Shown here in pieces: positions 7,978 through 16,136 of a DNA stretch of 64,000 nt. The first letter of the stretch is position 1, and the number at the start of each line of letters is the position of its first letter. A program made the position numbers and the translations under genes. Under the pieces are notes generated by a model that searched no databases, was not told where the DNA came from, and worked only from the letters and a program-made list of their open reading frames with translations. The DNA is from Ancylobacter sonchi (GTDB lineage: Bacteria > Pseudomonadota > Alphaproteobacteria > Rhizobiales > Xanthobacteraceae). The DNA lies in contig NZ_JAHBGF010000028.1 in NCBI RefSeq assembly GCF_018390695.1, positions 248,001 through 312,000 on the forward strand, written 5' to 3'.

Positions 7978-9558
7978 TCATTTCGCGGAAATCTGGTCGA
8001 GCGTGCCGTAGCCCGTCACGTCGTCGGTGATGCCGACCACATTGGCGTTGAAGGCGATGGGATAGTAGCGGTCCCACAGCCACCAGTGCGGCGCGTCCTC
8101 GGTGATGATGGCGGACGCCTGATGATAGAGCTGCACCCGCTTAGCCTCGTCGAGCTCCTGGGAAGCGGTGTTCAGCAGCTCGTCGACCTTGGGGTTGCAG
8201 TAGCCCGAGGCGTTGCGGCCGAACAGCGGCTCGATGCGCGAGCACAGGAAGAAGGTTTGGGCGCCGATCGCCGGATCCGGGCCGCTGGCGAACGAGCCCA
8301 TGGTGATGTCGAAATCCCATTTGACGAAGGCGCTGTCGCGCCAGGCGCCGGCATCCATGCCCTGGTCGATGAGATCGACGCCGACCGCGGCGAAGTTGGA
8401 GCGCATCAGCCGCGCCACGTCGTTCAGCGGGCCTTCCGCCAGCGAGTAGCTCACGCGCAGCGCGAACCTCTTGCCGTCGGCACCGCGCGGGAAGCCGGCC
8501 TCGTCCAGCATCTTGTTGGCGAGGGCGGGGTCGAAATCATATTGCCGCACATTCTCGGTATAGAAGATCGGCTGCTCCGAGGAGATCGGCCCGCCCTTCG
8601 CGACCTTGCCGAAGCCGAAGCCGGCCTTGTCCAGCATGGCGTTGCGGTCCATCGCGTAATAGAGCGCCTGGCGCACTTCCTTCTTGGCGAGCGGACCCTT
8701 GCGGGTGTTGAGGAACGCTTGGTACTGGCCGGCGATCACCCGCTTCTGGAAGGCGACGGTGACGTTCTTCGCCAGCTTCAGCCGGTCGACCTCGCCGAGC
8801 GGCATCGAGTTGTAGGTGATGAAGTCGATGTCGCCCTTCTCGATGGCGATGCCGCGCGAGGCCTCGTTGGGGATGATCTGGAACACCAGCCGGTCGATAT
8901 GCGGCTGTCCCTCGACGTGATAGGCCGGGTTCTTCTCCAGCGCGATGTAGCTGCCCTTCTTGTATTCCTTGAACAGGAAGGGGCCGGTGCCGACCGGCTT
9001 CAGGTTGGACGGGTTCTTCCTTGGGTCCTGGCCGTCGTCGAAGATGTGCTTGGAGACGATGGTCGACGAGTTGAAATAGGCGAGGCCGCGCAGCAGCGGC
9101 GGGTAGGGGTATTTCAGCTTGAACACCGCCGTCGTCTTGTCCGGCGCGGTGATCGACTCCACCGCCTCCAGCAGGCCCGCCGCCGGGCCGTTATACTTCT
9201 TGTTGACGTTCCACAGGCTCCAGGCGACGTCCTCGGCGGTGAAGGGCACGCCGTCGTGCCACTTGATGTCGTCATAGAAGTGGAAGGTATAGGTGAGGCC
9301 GTCGGGAGTGATCTCCCATGATTTCGCCAGCGAGGGGACGACGTTGCCGTCCTTGTCGAGGCGGACGACGGTGCTGTAGACCTGCCCGCCGACGATGCTC
9401 GACGAGATGTCGGTGGTGATGGTCGAGTTGATCACGGCGAGGTCGCCGGGAATGCCGACCACGAAGGTGCGGATCGGCTTGCCCTGGGCGAAGGCGGCGG
9501 TGGAGCCGAGGGCGCAGAGCGCGGCGGCCATCACGAGCGAACGGCGTTTCATCAGCAT
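7978..9558 (-). CDS. Peptide/opine ABC substrate-binding protein, tandem paralogue 1 (SBP_bac_5)
   Basis: Periplasmic solute-binding protein of the DppA/OppA family (526 aa from the chosen start). The start at 9558 is favoured over the ATG 17 codons earlier because GGAG sits seven bases before it and a textbook Sec signal begins there (MLMKRRSLVMAAALCALG, cleavage near AFAQ). The family signature LAKSWEITPDGLTYTFHF plus KWHDGVPFTAEDVAWS is present. It is strongly similar along its whole length to the product of the next gene upstream, including the shared run NKMLDEAGFPRGADGKRF. The pair is therefore a tandem duplication that has diverged, possibly to widen ligand range. Confidence 0.94.
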   Translation of the reverse strand: MLMKRRSLVMAAALCALGSTAAFAQGKPIRTFVVGIPGDLAVINSTITTDISSSIVGGQVYSTVVRLDKDGNVVPSLAKSWEITPDGLTYTFHFYDDIKWHDGVPFTAEDVAWSLWNVNKKYNGPAAGLLEAVESITAPDKTTAVFKLKYPYPPLLRGLAYFNSSTIVSKHIFDDGQDPRKNPSNLKPVGTGPFLFKEYKKGSYIALEKNPAYHVEGQPHIDRLVFQIIPNEASRGIAIEKGDIDFITYNSMPLGEVDRLKLAKNVTVAFQKRVIAGQYQAFLNTRKGPLAKKEVRQALYYAMDRNAMLDKAGFGFGKVAKGGPISSEQPIFYTENVRQYDFDPALANKMLDEAGFPRGADGKRFALRVSYSLAEGPLNDVARLMRSNFAAVGVDLIDQGMDAGAWRDSAFVKWDFDITMGSFASGPDPAIGAQTFFLCSRIEPLFGRNASGYCNPKVDELLNTASQELDEAKRVQLYHQASAIITEDAPHWWLWDRYYPIAFNANVVGITDDVTGYGTLDQISAK

Positions 9559-9595
9559 GGCGGTTCTCCGGGGAACGGACGGGCGGAGCGATGAA

Positions 9596-9620
9596 GCGGG
9601 CGCGAGCATTCCGCGCCCGC
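9596..9620 (-). other. Intercistronic hairpin between the two tandem binding-protein genes
   Basis: A perfect 9-bp stem (GCGGGCGCG / CGCGCCCGC) with a 7-base loop lies directly after the stop of the upstream binding-protein gene. There is no U-tract, so it is better read as an mRNA-stabilising or processing hairpin, as often follows highly expressed binding-protein cistrons, than as a full terminator. Confidence 0.55.
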
Positions 9621-9633
9621 CAGCGTCGGCTGT

Positions 9634-11247
9634 TCAGTTCTTCCAATAGACGACGTCGAAGGCGCCGTAGCCGGTCGGGTCCTCAAGCAGTCCGTCGATC
9701 TTCGAGCTGAAGGCGATGGGGTAGTAGCGGTCCCACAGCCACCAGTGCGGGGCGTCCTCGACCAGGATCTTCTGCGCCTGGCGATAGAGCTCGACGCGCT
9801 TGGCCTCGTCACCTTCCCGGCCGGCCTTGTCGAAGATCTCGTCCAGCGACGGGTTGCAGTAGCCCGAGGCGTTGCGGGCCATCAGCCGCTCGATGTTGCG
9901 GCAGACATAGATGCGCTCGACACCGACCGCCGGGTCCGGGCCGGTCGAGAAGCTGCCCATGGTGATGTCGAAGTTCCAGTCCTTGAAGGCCGTGTCGCGC
10001 CAGGCGCCGCTATCCATGCCCATGATCTCGAGATCGACGCCGACGGCGGCGAAGTTCAGGCGCATCAGCCGCGCCACGTCGTCCATCGGGCCTTCCTTGA
10101 CGTCGAAGCTGACGCGCAGCTTGAAGCGCTTGCCGTCGGCGCCGCGCGGAAAGCCGGCCTCGTCCAGCATCTTGTTGGCGAGGGCGGGGTCGTAGTCGTA
10201 TTGCCGCACGTCCTGGGTGTAGAAGATCGGCTGCTCGGAGGAGACCGGGCCGACCGCCACCTTGCCGTAGCCGAAGCCGGCCTTGTCGAGCATGGCCTTG
10301 CGGTTCATCGCGTAATACAGCGCCTGGCGTACCTCCTTCTTGGCAAGCGGGCCCTCGCGGGTATTGAGGAACGCCATGTACTCGCCGGCGATCATCCGCT
10401 TGGCGAAGGTCACGACCAGCTTGTCGTTCTTGCGCAGCCCCTCGGTCTGTCCGAGCGGCATGGCGTAATAGGGGATGAAGTCGATGTCGCCCTTCTCCAG
10501 TGCGATGGAGCGCGCGCCCTCGTTCGGGATGATCTGGAACACCACGCGGTCGAGATAGGGCAGGCCCGCGAGATGGTAGTTCGGGTTCTTCTCGAGAATG
10601 ATGTGGCTGCCCTTCTTGTATTCCTTGAACACGAAGGGGCCGGTGCCGATCGGCTTCAGGTTGGCGGGGTTGTTCCGCGGGTCCTGGCCGTTGTCGAAGA
10701 TGTGCTTGGGCACGATGGTCGACGAGTTGAAATAGGCGAGCCCGCGCAGCAGCGGCGGCGAGGGGTATTTCAGCTTGAACACGACCGTGCTGGGATCGGC
10801 GGCGACGATCTCTTCCACCGGCGCCAGCAGGCCGGAGGACGGGCCGTTATACTTCTTGTTGACGTTCCACAGGCTCCAGGCGACGTCCTCGGCGCTGAAC
10901 GGCGCGCCGTCATGCCACTTGATGCCGTCATAAAGATGGAAGGTATAGGTCAGCCCGTCCGGCGAGATGTCCCAGGACTTGGCGAGCGAGGGCAGCACCT
11001 TGCCGTTGGCGTCGAGGCGGACGAGCGTGCTGTAGACCTGTCCCGAGATGTTGCTCGACGAGATGTCCGTGGTGATCGCCGAATTGATGACCGGCGGATC
11101 ACCCGGCAGGGCGACCACCATGGTGCCGCCATCCTTGCCGCCGGGCGGCGCCGTCGAGCCCGGGCCGGCCGTCAAGACCAGCGAGACGAGAGCGATGCAG
11201 GCGCCGAGCGCGCCGCGTCGCAAGCTTTCCATCGTCATGGATGTCAT
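9634..11247 (-). CDS. Peptide/opine ABC substrate-binding protein, tandem paralogue 2 (SBP_bac_5)
   Basis: A 537-residue periplasmic binding protein of the same family as its neighbour. A signal peptide occupies about residues 1-32, ending near GSTA. Family motifs LAKSWDISPDGLTYTFHLYD and HDGAPFSAEDVAWSLW follow. Its ATG overlaps the stop of the preceding ATPase gene (ATGA, 11244-11247), so synthesis is coupled to the ATPase. Two binding proteins sharing one transporter core is the notable point here. Divergence between the copies is concentrated in the middle lobe and C-terminal third rather than in the hinge motifs. Confidence 0.94.
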   Translation of the reverse strand: MTSMTMESLRRGALGACIALVSLVLTAGPGSTAPPGGKDGGTMVVALPGDPPVINSAITTDISSSNISGQVYSTLVRLDANGKVLPSLAKSWDISPDGLTYTFHLYDGIKWHDGAPFSAEDVAWSLWNVNKKYNGPSSGLLAPVEEIVAADPSTVVFKLKYPSPPLLRGLAYFNSSTIVPKHIFDNGQDPRNNPANLKPIGTGPFVFKEYKKGSHIILEKNPNYHLAGLPYLDRVVFQIIPNEGARSIALEKGDIDFIPYYAMPLGQTEGLRKNDKLVVTFAKRMIAGEYMAFLNTREGPLAKKEVRQALYYAMNRKAMLDKAGFGYGKVAVGPVSSEQPIFYTQDVRQYDYDPALANKMLDEAGFPRGADGKRFKLRVSFDVKEGPMDDVARLMRLNFAAVGVDLEIMGMDSGAWRDTAFKDWNFDITMGSFSTGPDPAVGVERIYVCRNIERLMARNASGYCNPSLDEIFDKAGREGDEAKRVELYRQAQKILVEDAPHWWLWDRYYPIAFSSKIDGLLEDPTGYGAFDVVYWKN

Positions 11248-12374
11248 GGAACCGACCCTGTTCTCTGGAAGATGTTGTTGTCCTTGGAGGCATTGCTCCG
11301 GGCGGCGCCCTCTTGCGCGGCGTCCTCCCCGGAGGCGGGCACGTCGAGAAGCGGGTAGTGGCAGGCGGCCAGCCGGCCGGGCGCGTGCTCCCGCAAGTCG
11401 GGGGCCTCGATCGCGCAGCGGTCGCGCCGCTGCGGGCAGCGTGGATGGAAGGCGCAGCCGCTGGGCGGGTTCACCGGCGAGGGCATGTCGCCCTTGAGCA
11501 CGATGCGCTTGCCGCCGGTGCGCGGGCCGAGGCGCGGCAGCGCCGAGAGCAGCGCCTCCGAATAGGGATGCAGCGGGCGCCGGTAGAGCGAGGCGGTGTC
11601 GCTGAGTTCCACCAGGCGGCCGAGATACATCACCCCGACCCGGTCGCTGATGTGGCGGACCACCCGCAGATCGTGGGAGATGAACACATAGGTGAGCCCC
11701 AGGCGCTTCTGCAGCGTCACCATCAGGTTCAGCACCTGCGCCTGCACGGAGACGTCGAGGGCGGACACCGCCTCGTCGGCAACGATCAGCTTGGGATCGA
11801 GCGCGATGGCGCGGGCGATGCAGATGCGCTGGCGCTGGCCGCCGCTGAACTCGTGCGGGTAGCGGTGGATGTGCTCGGTGCGCAGCCCGACCATGTCGAG
11901 CAGGGCGCGCGCCTTGTCCATCCGCTCGGATGGCGTGTAGAGGCCGTGGATGCGGTAGGCTTCGGTCAGGATCGAGCCGACCGTCTTGCGCGGGTTGAGC
12001 GCGGAGTAGGGATCCTGGAAGACGATCTGCATCTCGCGGCGGCGCTGGCGCATCTCCTGGGCCGACAGCGTGGCGAGGTCCTGTCCGTCGAACAGCACCT
12101 GCCCGCCGGTCGGCGGCGCAAGGTGCAGGATGCAGCGTCCGAGCGTGCTCTTGCCGCAGCCGGACTCGCCGACCAGTCCCAGCGTCTCGCCGCGCCGGAC
12201 CGACAGCGACACGCCGTCCACCGCCTTCACCGCCGCCGCATCGGAGCGCAGGAAGGCGCGGCGGCCGGGGAAATACTTCCGGACGTCGACAAGGCGCAGC
12301 AGCGGCATGTCGTCCGCTTGCGCGAGGTCCGCCGCGTGCGGCGCGGTCGACAGGGGAGCAGGATCACGCGTCAT
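11244..12374 (-). CDS. Peptide/opine ABC transporter ATP-binding protein (DppF-like)
   Basis: A 376-residue ATPase. Walker A is GESGCGKST, the ABC signature is FSGGQRQRICIARA, and Walker B is LIVADEAVSALD. The C-terminal oligopeptide/dipeptide extension contains the four-cysteine-type pattern CAFHPRCPQRRDRC that is characteristic of Opp/Dpp ATPases. The N-terminal 22 residues precede the normal family start, and the ATG at 12374 overlaps the upstream ATPase gene by 11 bases. It partners with the DppD-like ATPase as a heterodimer on the cytoplasmic face. Confidence 0.94.
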   Translation of the reverse strand: MTRDPAPLSTAPHAADLAQADDMPLLRLVDVRKYFPGRRAFLRSDAAAVKAVDGVSLSVRRGETLGLVGESGCGKSTLGRCILHLAPPTGGQVLFDGQDLATLSAQEMRQRRREMQIVFQDPYSALNPRKTVGSILTEAYRIHGLYTPSERMDKARALLDMVGLRTEHIHRYPHEFSGGQRQRICIARAIALDPKLIVADEAVSALDVSVQAQVLNLMVTLQKRLGLTYVFISHDLRVVRHISDRVGVMYLGRLVELSDTASLYRRPLHPYSEALLSALPRLGPRTGGKRIVLKGDMPSPVNPPSGCAFHPRCPQRRDRCAIEAPDLREHAPGRLAACHYPLLDVPASGEDAAQEGAARSNASKDNNIFQRTGSVP

Positions 12375-13341
12375 AGAGCCAGCACCTGACCTTGTGAGCG
12401 GTACGGACTTCGCGCAGCGGCGGCTCCTCGGCCCGGCAGCGCGCCCGCACGTGCGGGCAGCGGGTCTGGAACGCGCATCCGGCAGGGAGCTCCGCGAGAT
12501 TGGGGACGCCGCCGCCGATCACCGGCAGCAGGCGATCCTCGGGCAGGTCCTCGTCGAGCTTCGGCACCGAGCGCATCAGGCCGAGCGTGTAGGGGTGCAG
12601 CGGTTCGTCGAACAGCGTGGCGACCTCGGCGACCTCGGCGATCTGGCCGGCATACATCACCGCGACGCGGTCGGCGGTTTCCGAGATGACGCCGAGATCA
12701 TGGGTGATCAGCAGCACCGAGCAGCCGAAATCGCGCTTGAGATCGATCAGCAGGTCGAGAATCTGCGCCTGGATGGTGACGTCGAGCGCGGTGGTGGGCT
12801 CGTCGGCGATGATGAGTTTCGGGCGGCAGGCGAGGGCGGTGGCGATCATCACCCGCTGGCGCTGGCCGCCGCTCAGCTCGTGGGGGAAATTGGCGAGGCG
12901 CGCCTTCGGATCGGGAATGCCGACGCGGCCGAGCAGGTCCTTCGCCTCGCTGAGGGCCTGGGCCTTCGACAGCCCCCGATGCAGGCGCAGCACGTCGGAG
13001 ACCTGGTCGCCGATGCGCAGCACCGGGTTCAGCGAGGTCATCGGCTCCTGGAAGATCATGGCGATGCGGTTGCCCCGCACCTTCTGCATCTGCCGCACCG
13101 AGGCCCGTGCGAGATCTTCGCCCTCGAACAGGATCTCGCCCTGCACGATGCTGCCGGAGGAGGGGATGAGGCGCATGATGGAATGCGCCGTCACGCTTTT
13201 TCCCGAGCCGGATTCGCCGACCAATCCGACAACCTCGCCGGGGCCGATGTCGAGGTCGACGCCGCGAACCGACTTCACCACGCCGTCTTCGGTGCGAAAG
13301 TGGGTGTGAAGGTTGCGGACACTTAGGACGTCTTCGGACAC
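12364..13341 (-). CDS. Peptide/opine ABC transporter ATP-binding protein (DppD-like)
   Basis: A 325-residue ATPase with Walker A GESGSGKSV, signature LSGGQRQRVMIATAL and Walker B LIIADEPTTALD. The C-terminal oligo-HPY region is present (PAGCAFQTRCPHVRARC). The start is GTG at 13341, preceded closely by GGGGGAG. It follows the VOC gene after 83 bases that contain a strong hairpin, and it overlaps the next ATPase gene. Together with the downstream genes it makes a complete importer: two ATPases, two permeases and two binding proteins. Confidence 0.94.
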   Translation of the reverse strand: MSEDVLSVRNLHTHFRTEDGVVKSVRGVDLDIGPGEVVGLVGESGSGKSVTAHSIMRLIPSSGSIVQGEILFEGEDLARASVRQMQKVRGNRIAMIFQEPMTSLNPVLRIGDQVSDVLRLHRGLSKAQALSEAKDLLGRVGIPDPKARLANFPHELSGGQRQRVMIATALACRPKLIIADEPTTALDVTIQAQILDLLIDLKRDFGCSVLLITHDLGVISETADRVAVMYAGQIAEVAEVATLFDEPLHPYTLGLMRSVPKLDEDLPEDRLLPVIGGGVPNLAELPAGCAFQTRCPHVRARCRAEEPPLREVRTAHKVRCWLYDA

Positions 13342-13375
13342 GACTCCCCCATTTCGGCAAGCGGCGGTTCAGGGG

Positions 13376-13399
13376 GCGGAGGGGCCTTGGCTCCTCCGC
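13376..13399 (-). other. Strong intercistronic hairpin between VOC gene and transporter genes
   Basis: GCGGAGGGGCC and GGCTCCTCCGC pair over 11 positions with a single G-T wobble and almost no loop. It lies between the VOC stop (13425) and the GTG start at 13341. No U-tract follows on the minus strand. It may attenuate or stabilise, so that the VOC protein and the transporter are made in different amounts from one transcript. Confidence 0.55.
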
Positions 13400-13424
13400 G
13401 TCGGCAGGTCGCCGTCGAAGGCGC

Positions 13425-13817
13425 TCAGATCGTCTCGTGCTGGGTGTGCTCGACCCGCTTCTCGTCGCTCAGCTGCAGGCGCCAGCCGTCGGGATCGCGC
13501 AGCAGCGCGTTCTTGCGCCCGGTGGACGGGGAGGGGTGCACGTCGCGGTAGAAGCTGATCCCCTTGTCCACCAGATCGGCGTGGGTGCCGTCGATGTCCC
13601 GCACCTTGAAGGAGATGTGGTTGATGCCGGGGTTTTCCTCGGTCAGCAATTGGTGAATCTCGAAGATCGGCTGGTTGTCGCCCGGCAGCTGGAGTTCGGC
13701 CGATCCGCCATGATGATCGGTCCAGTTCAGCAGCTTGAATCCAAGCTTCTGATAGAATTCGACGTATTCTTTCACATCGCGAACGATGATCTCGATGTGA
13801 TCGATGCCGACAATCAT
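13425..13817 (-). CDS. VOC (glyoxalase/dioxygenase superfamily) protein
   Basis: A 130-residue single-module-pair VOC protein: a first beta-alpha-beta-beta-beta unit beginning IVGIDHIEIIVRDVKEYVEFYQKLG and a second beginning GINHISFKVRDIDG. Candidate metal ligands are the His in each DHIEI/NHISF strand and Glu in FEIHQ. Members are glyoxalases, dioxygenases, epimerases or resistance proteins, and the reaction cannot be told here. As first gene of the peptide/opine transporter operon it probably acts on, or protects against, the imported compound. GGGAGA lies about seven bases before the ATG. Confidence 0.85.
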   Translation of the reverse strand: MIVGIDHIEIIVRDVKEYVEFYQKLGFKLLNWTDHHGGSAELQLPGDNQPIFEIHQLLTEENPGINHISFKVRDIDGTHADLVDKGISFYRDVHPSPSTGRKNALLRDPDGWRLQLSDEKRVEHTQHETI

Positions 13818-14133
13818 GGAAGTCTCCCTTTTTCACTGAAATGAGGCACATGGCCGGCCGCTTCGGGGCCGTGCCGTTATTGGTCGACTAGCCGGAACGA
13901 CGGCGTCGCTCCGGCGATCAAGCCTTCATCAAACATCCCCGTGCCGTGCGTGCCGGGCCGGGGTTGTTCGTATCGGGCTTAACCAATCGTTTGACCAATT
14001 AAGGACCTATTGTAAATTGGTTTGCAAGCGCCATTCTCCGTGAGGGGAATATTTTTTGCGCTTGACACATTCTGGGGCACTCGCCATCACCATTGATGTC
14101 GATTGGTCCGCACGCTTCGACATGAGGAGAGCG
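13818..14133. other. Divergent regulatory region, VOC/ABC operon versus GntR gene
   Basis: About 315 bases without a gene, AT-rich at 13975-14065. It contains the FCD-type operator at 13985-14000 and a TTGACA at 14062-14067 that could be the -35 box for the GntR gene. A second partial half-site, ATTGGTC, is present near 13876, but its spacing does not fit a full operator. Confidence 0.65.
13985..14000. promoter_or_regulatory. Candidate FadR/FCD-type GntR operator
   Basis: The sequence AATCGTTTGACCAATT contains TCGT-TTG-ACCA. This fits the TNGT-N3-ACNA consensus known for FadR-subfamily GntR regulators (compare LldR and PdhR sites, ATTGGT-N3-ACCAAT). It lies in the divergent region between the VOC/ABC operon and the GntR gene, so the adjacent regulator is the obvious binder. 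Confidence 0.65.
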
Positions 14134-14841
14134 ATGGATTTTGCGGACGTGGCAGGTGCTGCCGAAATTCAGTCCGGCAGGGAGCTCGCAGCCTATACGC
14201 AGTTGCAGGCTTTCCTTGCCCAATCGGAATTGGTTGCCAATCAGCGCCTGCCACCAGAGCGTGAGCTGTGCGACCTCCTGGGCGTGTCGCGCGGCGAACT
14301 GCGCAAGGCACTCGCCATCGCCGAGGCCGACGGCCAGGTCTGGCGCCATGTCGGCAAGGGCACCTTCATCGGCCCCCGACAAGCCGAGGGACCGGCGGAG
14401 GTCGTCAGTCTGGCGCACCTGACCAGTCCGGCGGAGGTGATGCGGGCGCGGATCCTGTTCGAGCCGATGATGGCCCGCGAGGCGGCGGCCAACGCCACCT
14501 CGGCGAATATCGCCGAGATGCGGCTGTGCCTGTCGCGCGGCCGAGAGGTCACCTCATGGCGCCGCGCCGAGCACTGGGACAATCGCCTGCACCGGGCCAT
14601 CGCCGAATCCGCCCGCAACCCGCTGCTGCTGGTGATGTTCGACACGCTGAACACCGTGCGACGGGCCGTGGCGTGGGGGCGTTTCCGCGCCGATCCGGAC
14701 GGGCCGCAGCCGGGGCGCACCGAGTTCCAGGAGCACGAGAACATCGTGACGGCGATTGCCGACCGCAATCCGGCCAATGCCGAGAGACTCATGCGCGTTC
14801 ATCTTGAGAATGTTGCGTACAAGCTGCTGGGCTCGCGCTAG
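14134..14841 (+). CDS. GntR family transcriptional regulator (FadR subfamily, FCD domain)
   Basis: A 235-residue regulator. The N-terminal winged helix-turn-helix (residues about 15-80) includes RLPPERELCDLLGVSRGELRKAL, and the all-helical FCD ligand domain follows. Expected metal-binding FCD histidines are visible in HWDNRLHRAIAES and MRVHLENV. I chose 14134 because AGGAG sits four bases upstream. The ATG 26 codons earlier would place the candidate promoter (TTGACA at 14062) inside the gene. Divergent orientation and the operator at 13985 suggest it represses the VOC/ABC operon until its ligand, probably the imported solute, is present. Confidence 0.9.
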   Translation: MDFADVAGAAEIQSGRELAAYTQLQAFLAQSELVANQRLPPERELCDLLGVSRGELRKALAIAEADGQVWRHVGKGTFIGPRQAEGPAEVVSLAHLTSPAEVMRARILFEPMMAREAAANATSANIAEMRLCLSRGREVTSWRRAEHWDNRLHRAIAESARNPLLLVMFDTLNTVRRAVAWGRFRADPDGPQPGRTEFQEHENIVTAIADRNPANAERLMRVHLENVAYKLLGSR

Positions 14842-15112
14842 CGCGGGTGGCGGGCTAGGCTTCCGAGTTTGCAAGGCGACCGTCCGTTTCGACCGTCGAG
14901 GGCGGCCGTTCGGAAGATGCGACGCCGATCCGTCGGAAGAACATCAAGGAAAAATTAGATCGTAGTTTCAGGTTTATTCTACGGGTGCATATTACCTGGC
15001 GTAAATCATTACCAATTGTTTAGGTAGATGTTCACGTGCCATTCATGACGGAAGTACCATTCTGCGCTTCATAACTGGCTACAGACGAATGCCAAATGAA
15101 GGAGTAGGCATC

Positions 15113-15490
15113 ATGAAGCGCGCCATTATCCTTGCCTCCATCCTGTCGATGCTAGGAACATCTGTGGCGCTCGCCCAGAATGCTCCGCCGCCGCGCCCGA
15201 ACGCCTCGCAGGGGCAGAAGCCCAATCAGGCAAAGCCTCAGCCCACCCGTCCGCACACGAGCAAGCCGCAGCCCCACCGGCCGCAGGTGGCCAAGCCCGC
15301 GCCGCATCATTCGCAGTGGTCCCGTGGCAGGCAGCTGCCGCCCAATTACCGGCACAACGTCGTGCGGGACTACGGGCGCTATCGCCTCGCCCCGCCGCCG
15401 CGCGGCTATAACTGGGTGCGGGTGAACAACGAATATCTGCTGATCGGCATCACGTCGGGGATCATCTCGTCCATCGTCCGGCCGTACTGA
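15113..15490 (+). CDS. RcnB family periplasmic protein
   Basis: A 125-residue exported protein. A Sec signal peptide ends near VALAQ, a Pro/Lys/Gln/His-rich linker follows, and a C-terminal RcnB module has the family pattern W-RGRQLPPNYR...VVRDYGRYRL-PPPRGYNWVRVNNEYLLI and a hydrophobic C-terminal turn. RcnB was described as a periplasmic nickel/cobalt homeostasis factor in Escherichia coli, but alphaproteobacterial members usually lack the efflux partner, as here, so a metal role is uncertain. The start at 15113 is favoured by AAGGAG eight bases upstream, rather than the ATG eight codons earlier. The 270 bases before it are AT-rich and hold no gene. Confidence 0.82.
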   Translation: MKRAIILASILSMLGTSVALAQNAPPPRPNASQGQKPNQAKPQPTRPHTSKPQPHRPQVAKPAPHHSQWSRGRQLPPNYRHNVVRDYGRYRLAPPPRGYNWVRVNNEYLLIGITSGIISSIVRPY

Positions 15491-15501
15491 GCCGGCAGCG
15501 C

Positions 15502-15537
15502 GCGGGAGGGGCGCGCGACGCCCCTTCCGCCTCCCGC
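15502..15537 (+). terminator. Candidate terminator after the RcnB gene
   Basis: Nested hairpins: an inner perfect stem GGGGCG/CGCCCC with a 5-base loop (15508-15524), inside an outer 8-bp pairing GCGGGAGG/CCTCCCGC (15502-15509 with 15530-15537). It begins about 12 bases after the stop. The T-tract is only two bases, so termination strength is uncertain. Confidence 0.5.
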
Positions 15538-15601
15538 CTGTGCGCCTTGCCGCGCGGGCTCCTTGCTGAGGTGTGCCGGCGCGCCACCGGATCGGCGGCC
15601 G

Positions 15602-15841
15602 TCACGGATTGAGCGGGCGCTCCCGATAGGCCGGCAGCACCCGCAGCGCGAACTCCACCAGATTGGCCTCGTCCTTCTCGCCACGGCCGAAGGCCTCGAT
15701 CAGCGCCGAGGCCAGCCGGTGACGAATATCCGGACTGACCGGGCCGGTCTCCATCGCCTGGGCGATCTGCTGTGCCTTCGTCATGCACCTGTCGAGCAGC
15801 TTGATGGTGGCGGGATCGAAGCGGACGGAACGCGACGGCAT
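15602..15841 (-). CDS. Hypothetical protein (79 aa)
   Basis: The reading frame extends further upstream, but the ATG at 15841 begins a coherent, mostly helical, charged protein (MPSRSVRFDPATIKLLDRC, then KAQQIAQAMETG, then a conserved-looking LASALIEAFGRGEKDEANL block). No signal peptide or membrane segment is seen. I do not recognise a named family. It lies between the RcnB terminator and the divergent LOG gene. Coding character is judged from amino-acid composition only, and the ribosome site (AGAGG, 12 bases away) is weak. Confidence 0.55.
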   Translation of the reverse strand: MPSRSVRFDPATIKLLDRCMTKAQQIAQAMETGPVSPDIRHRLASALIEAFGRGEKDEANLVEFALRVLPAYRERPLNP

Positions 15842-16136
15842 GTGTCTTGGTACCTCTGGCGGCCATTTGCGGCTCGCGCGCTGATGTAGGAGCCTCACGC
15901 GCTGCGGCAAGGTCGATGTGTGCCATGGCCGGGCGATCGCGATCACGAAGCCGGCAGGGCAGACCCTCCATCACATGAGGAGAAGGCGTCATCGCGGCAT
16001 CGGCCGGATGACGGGCGGTGCCGTTCCGGCCGCCGGCGCAGTCGGTGGCTGCAATCGCCGGCAAATCGTCCTACCAAGCACGGTGCGGACGCGGAGCGGA
16101 CCATGGCGCGGACGGCGCCGGAGGAGAAAAACCGAC

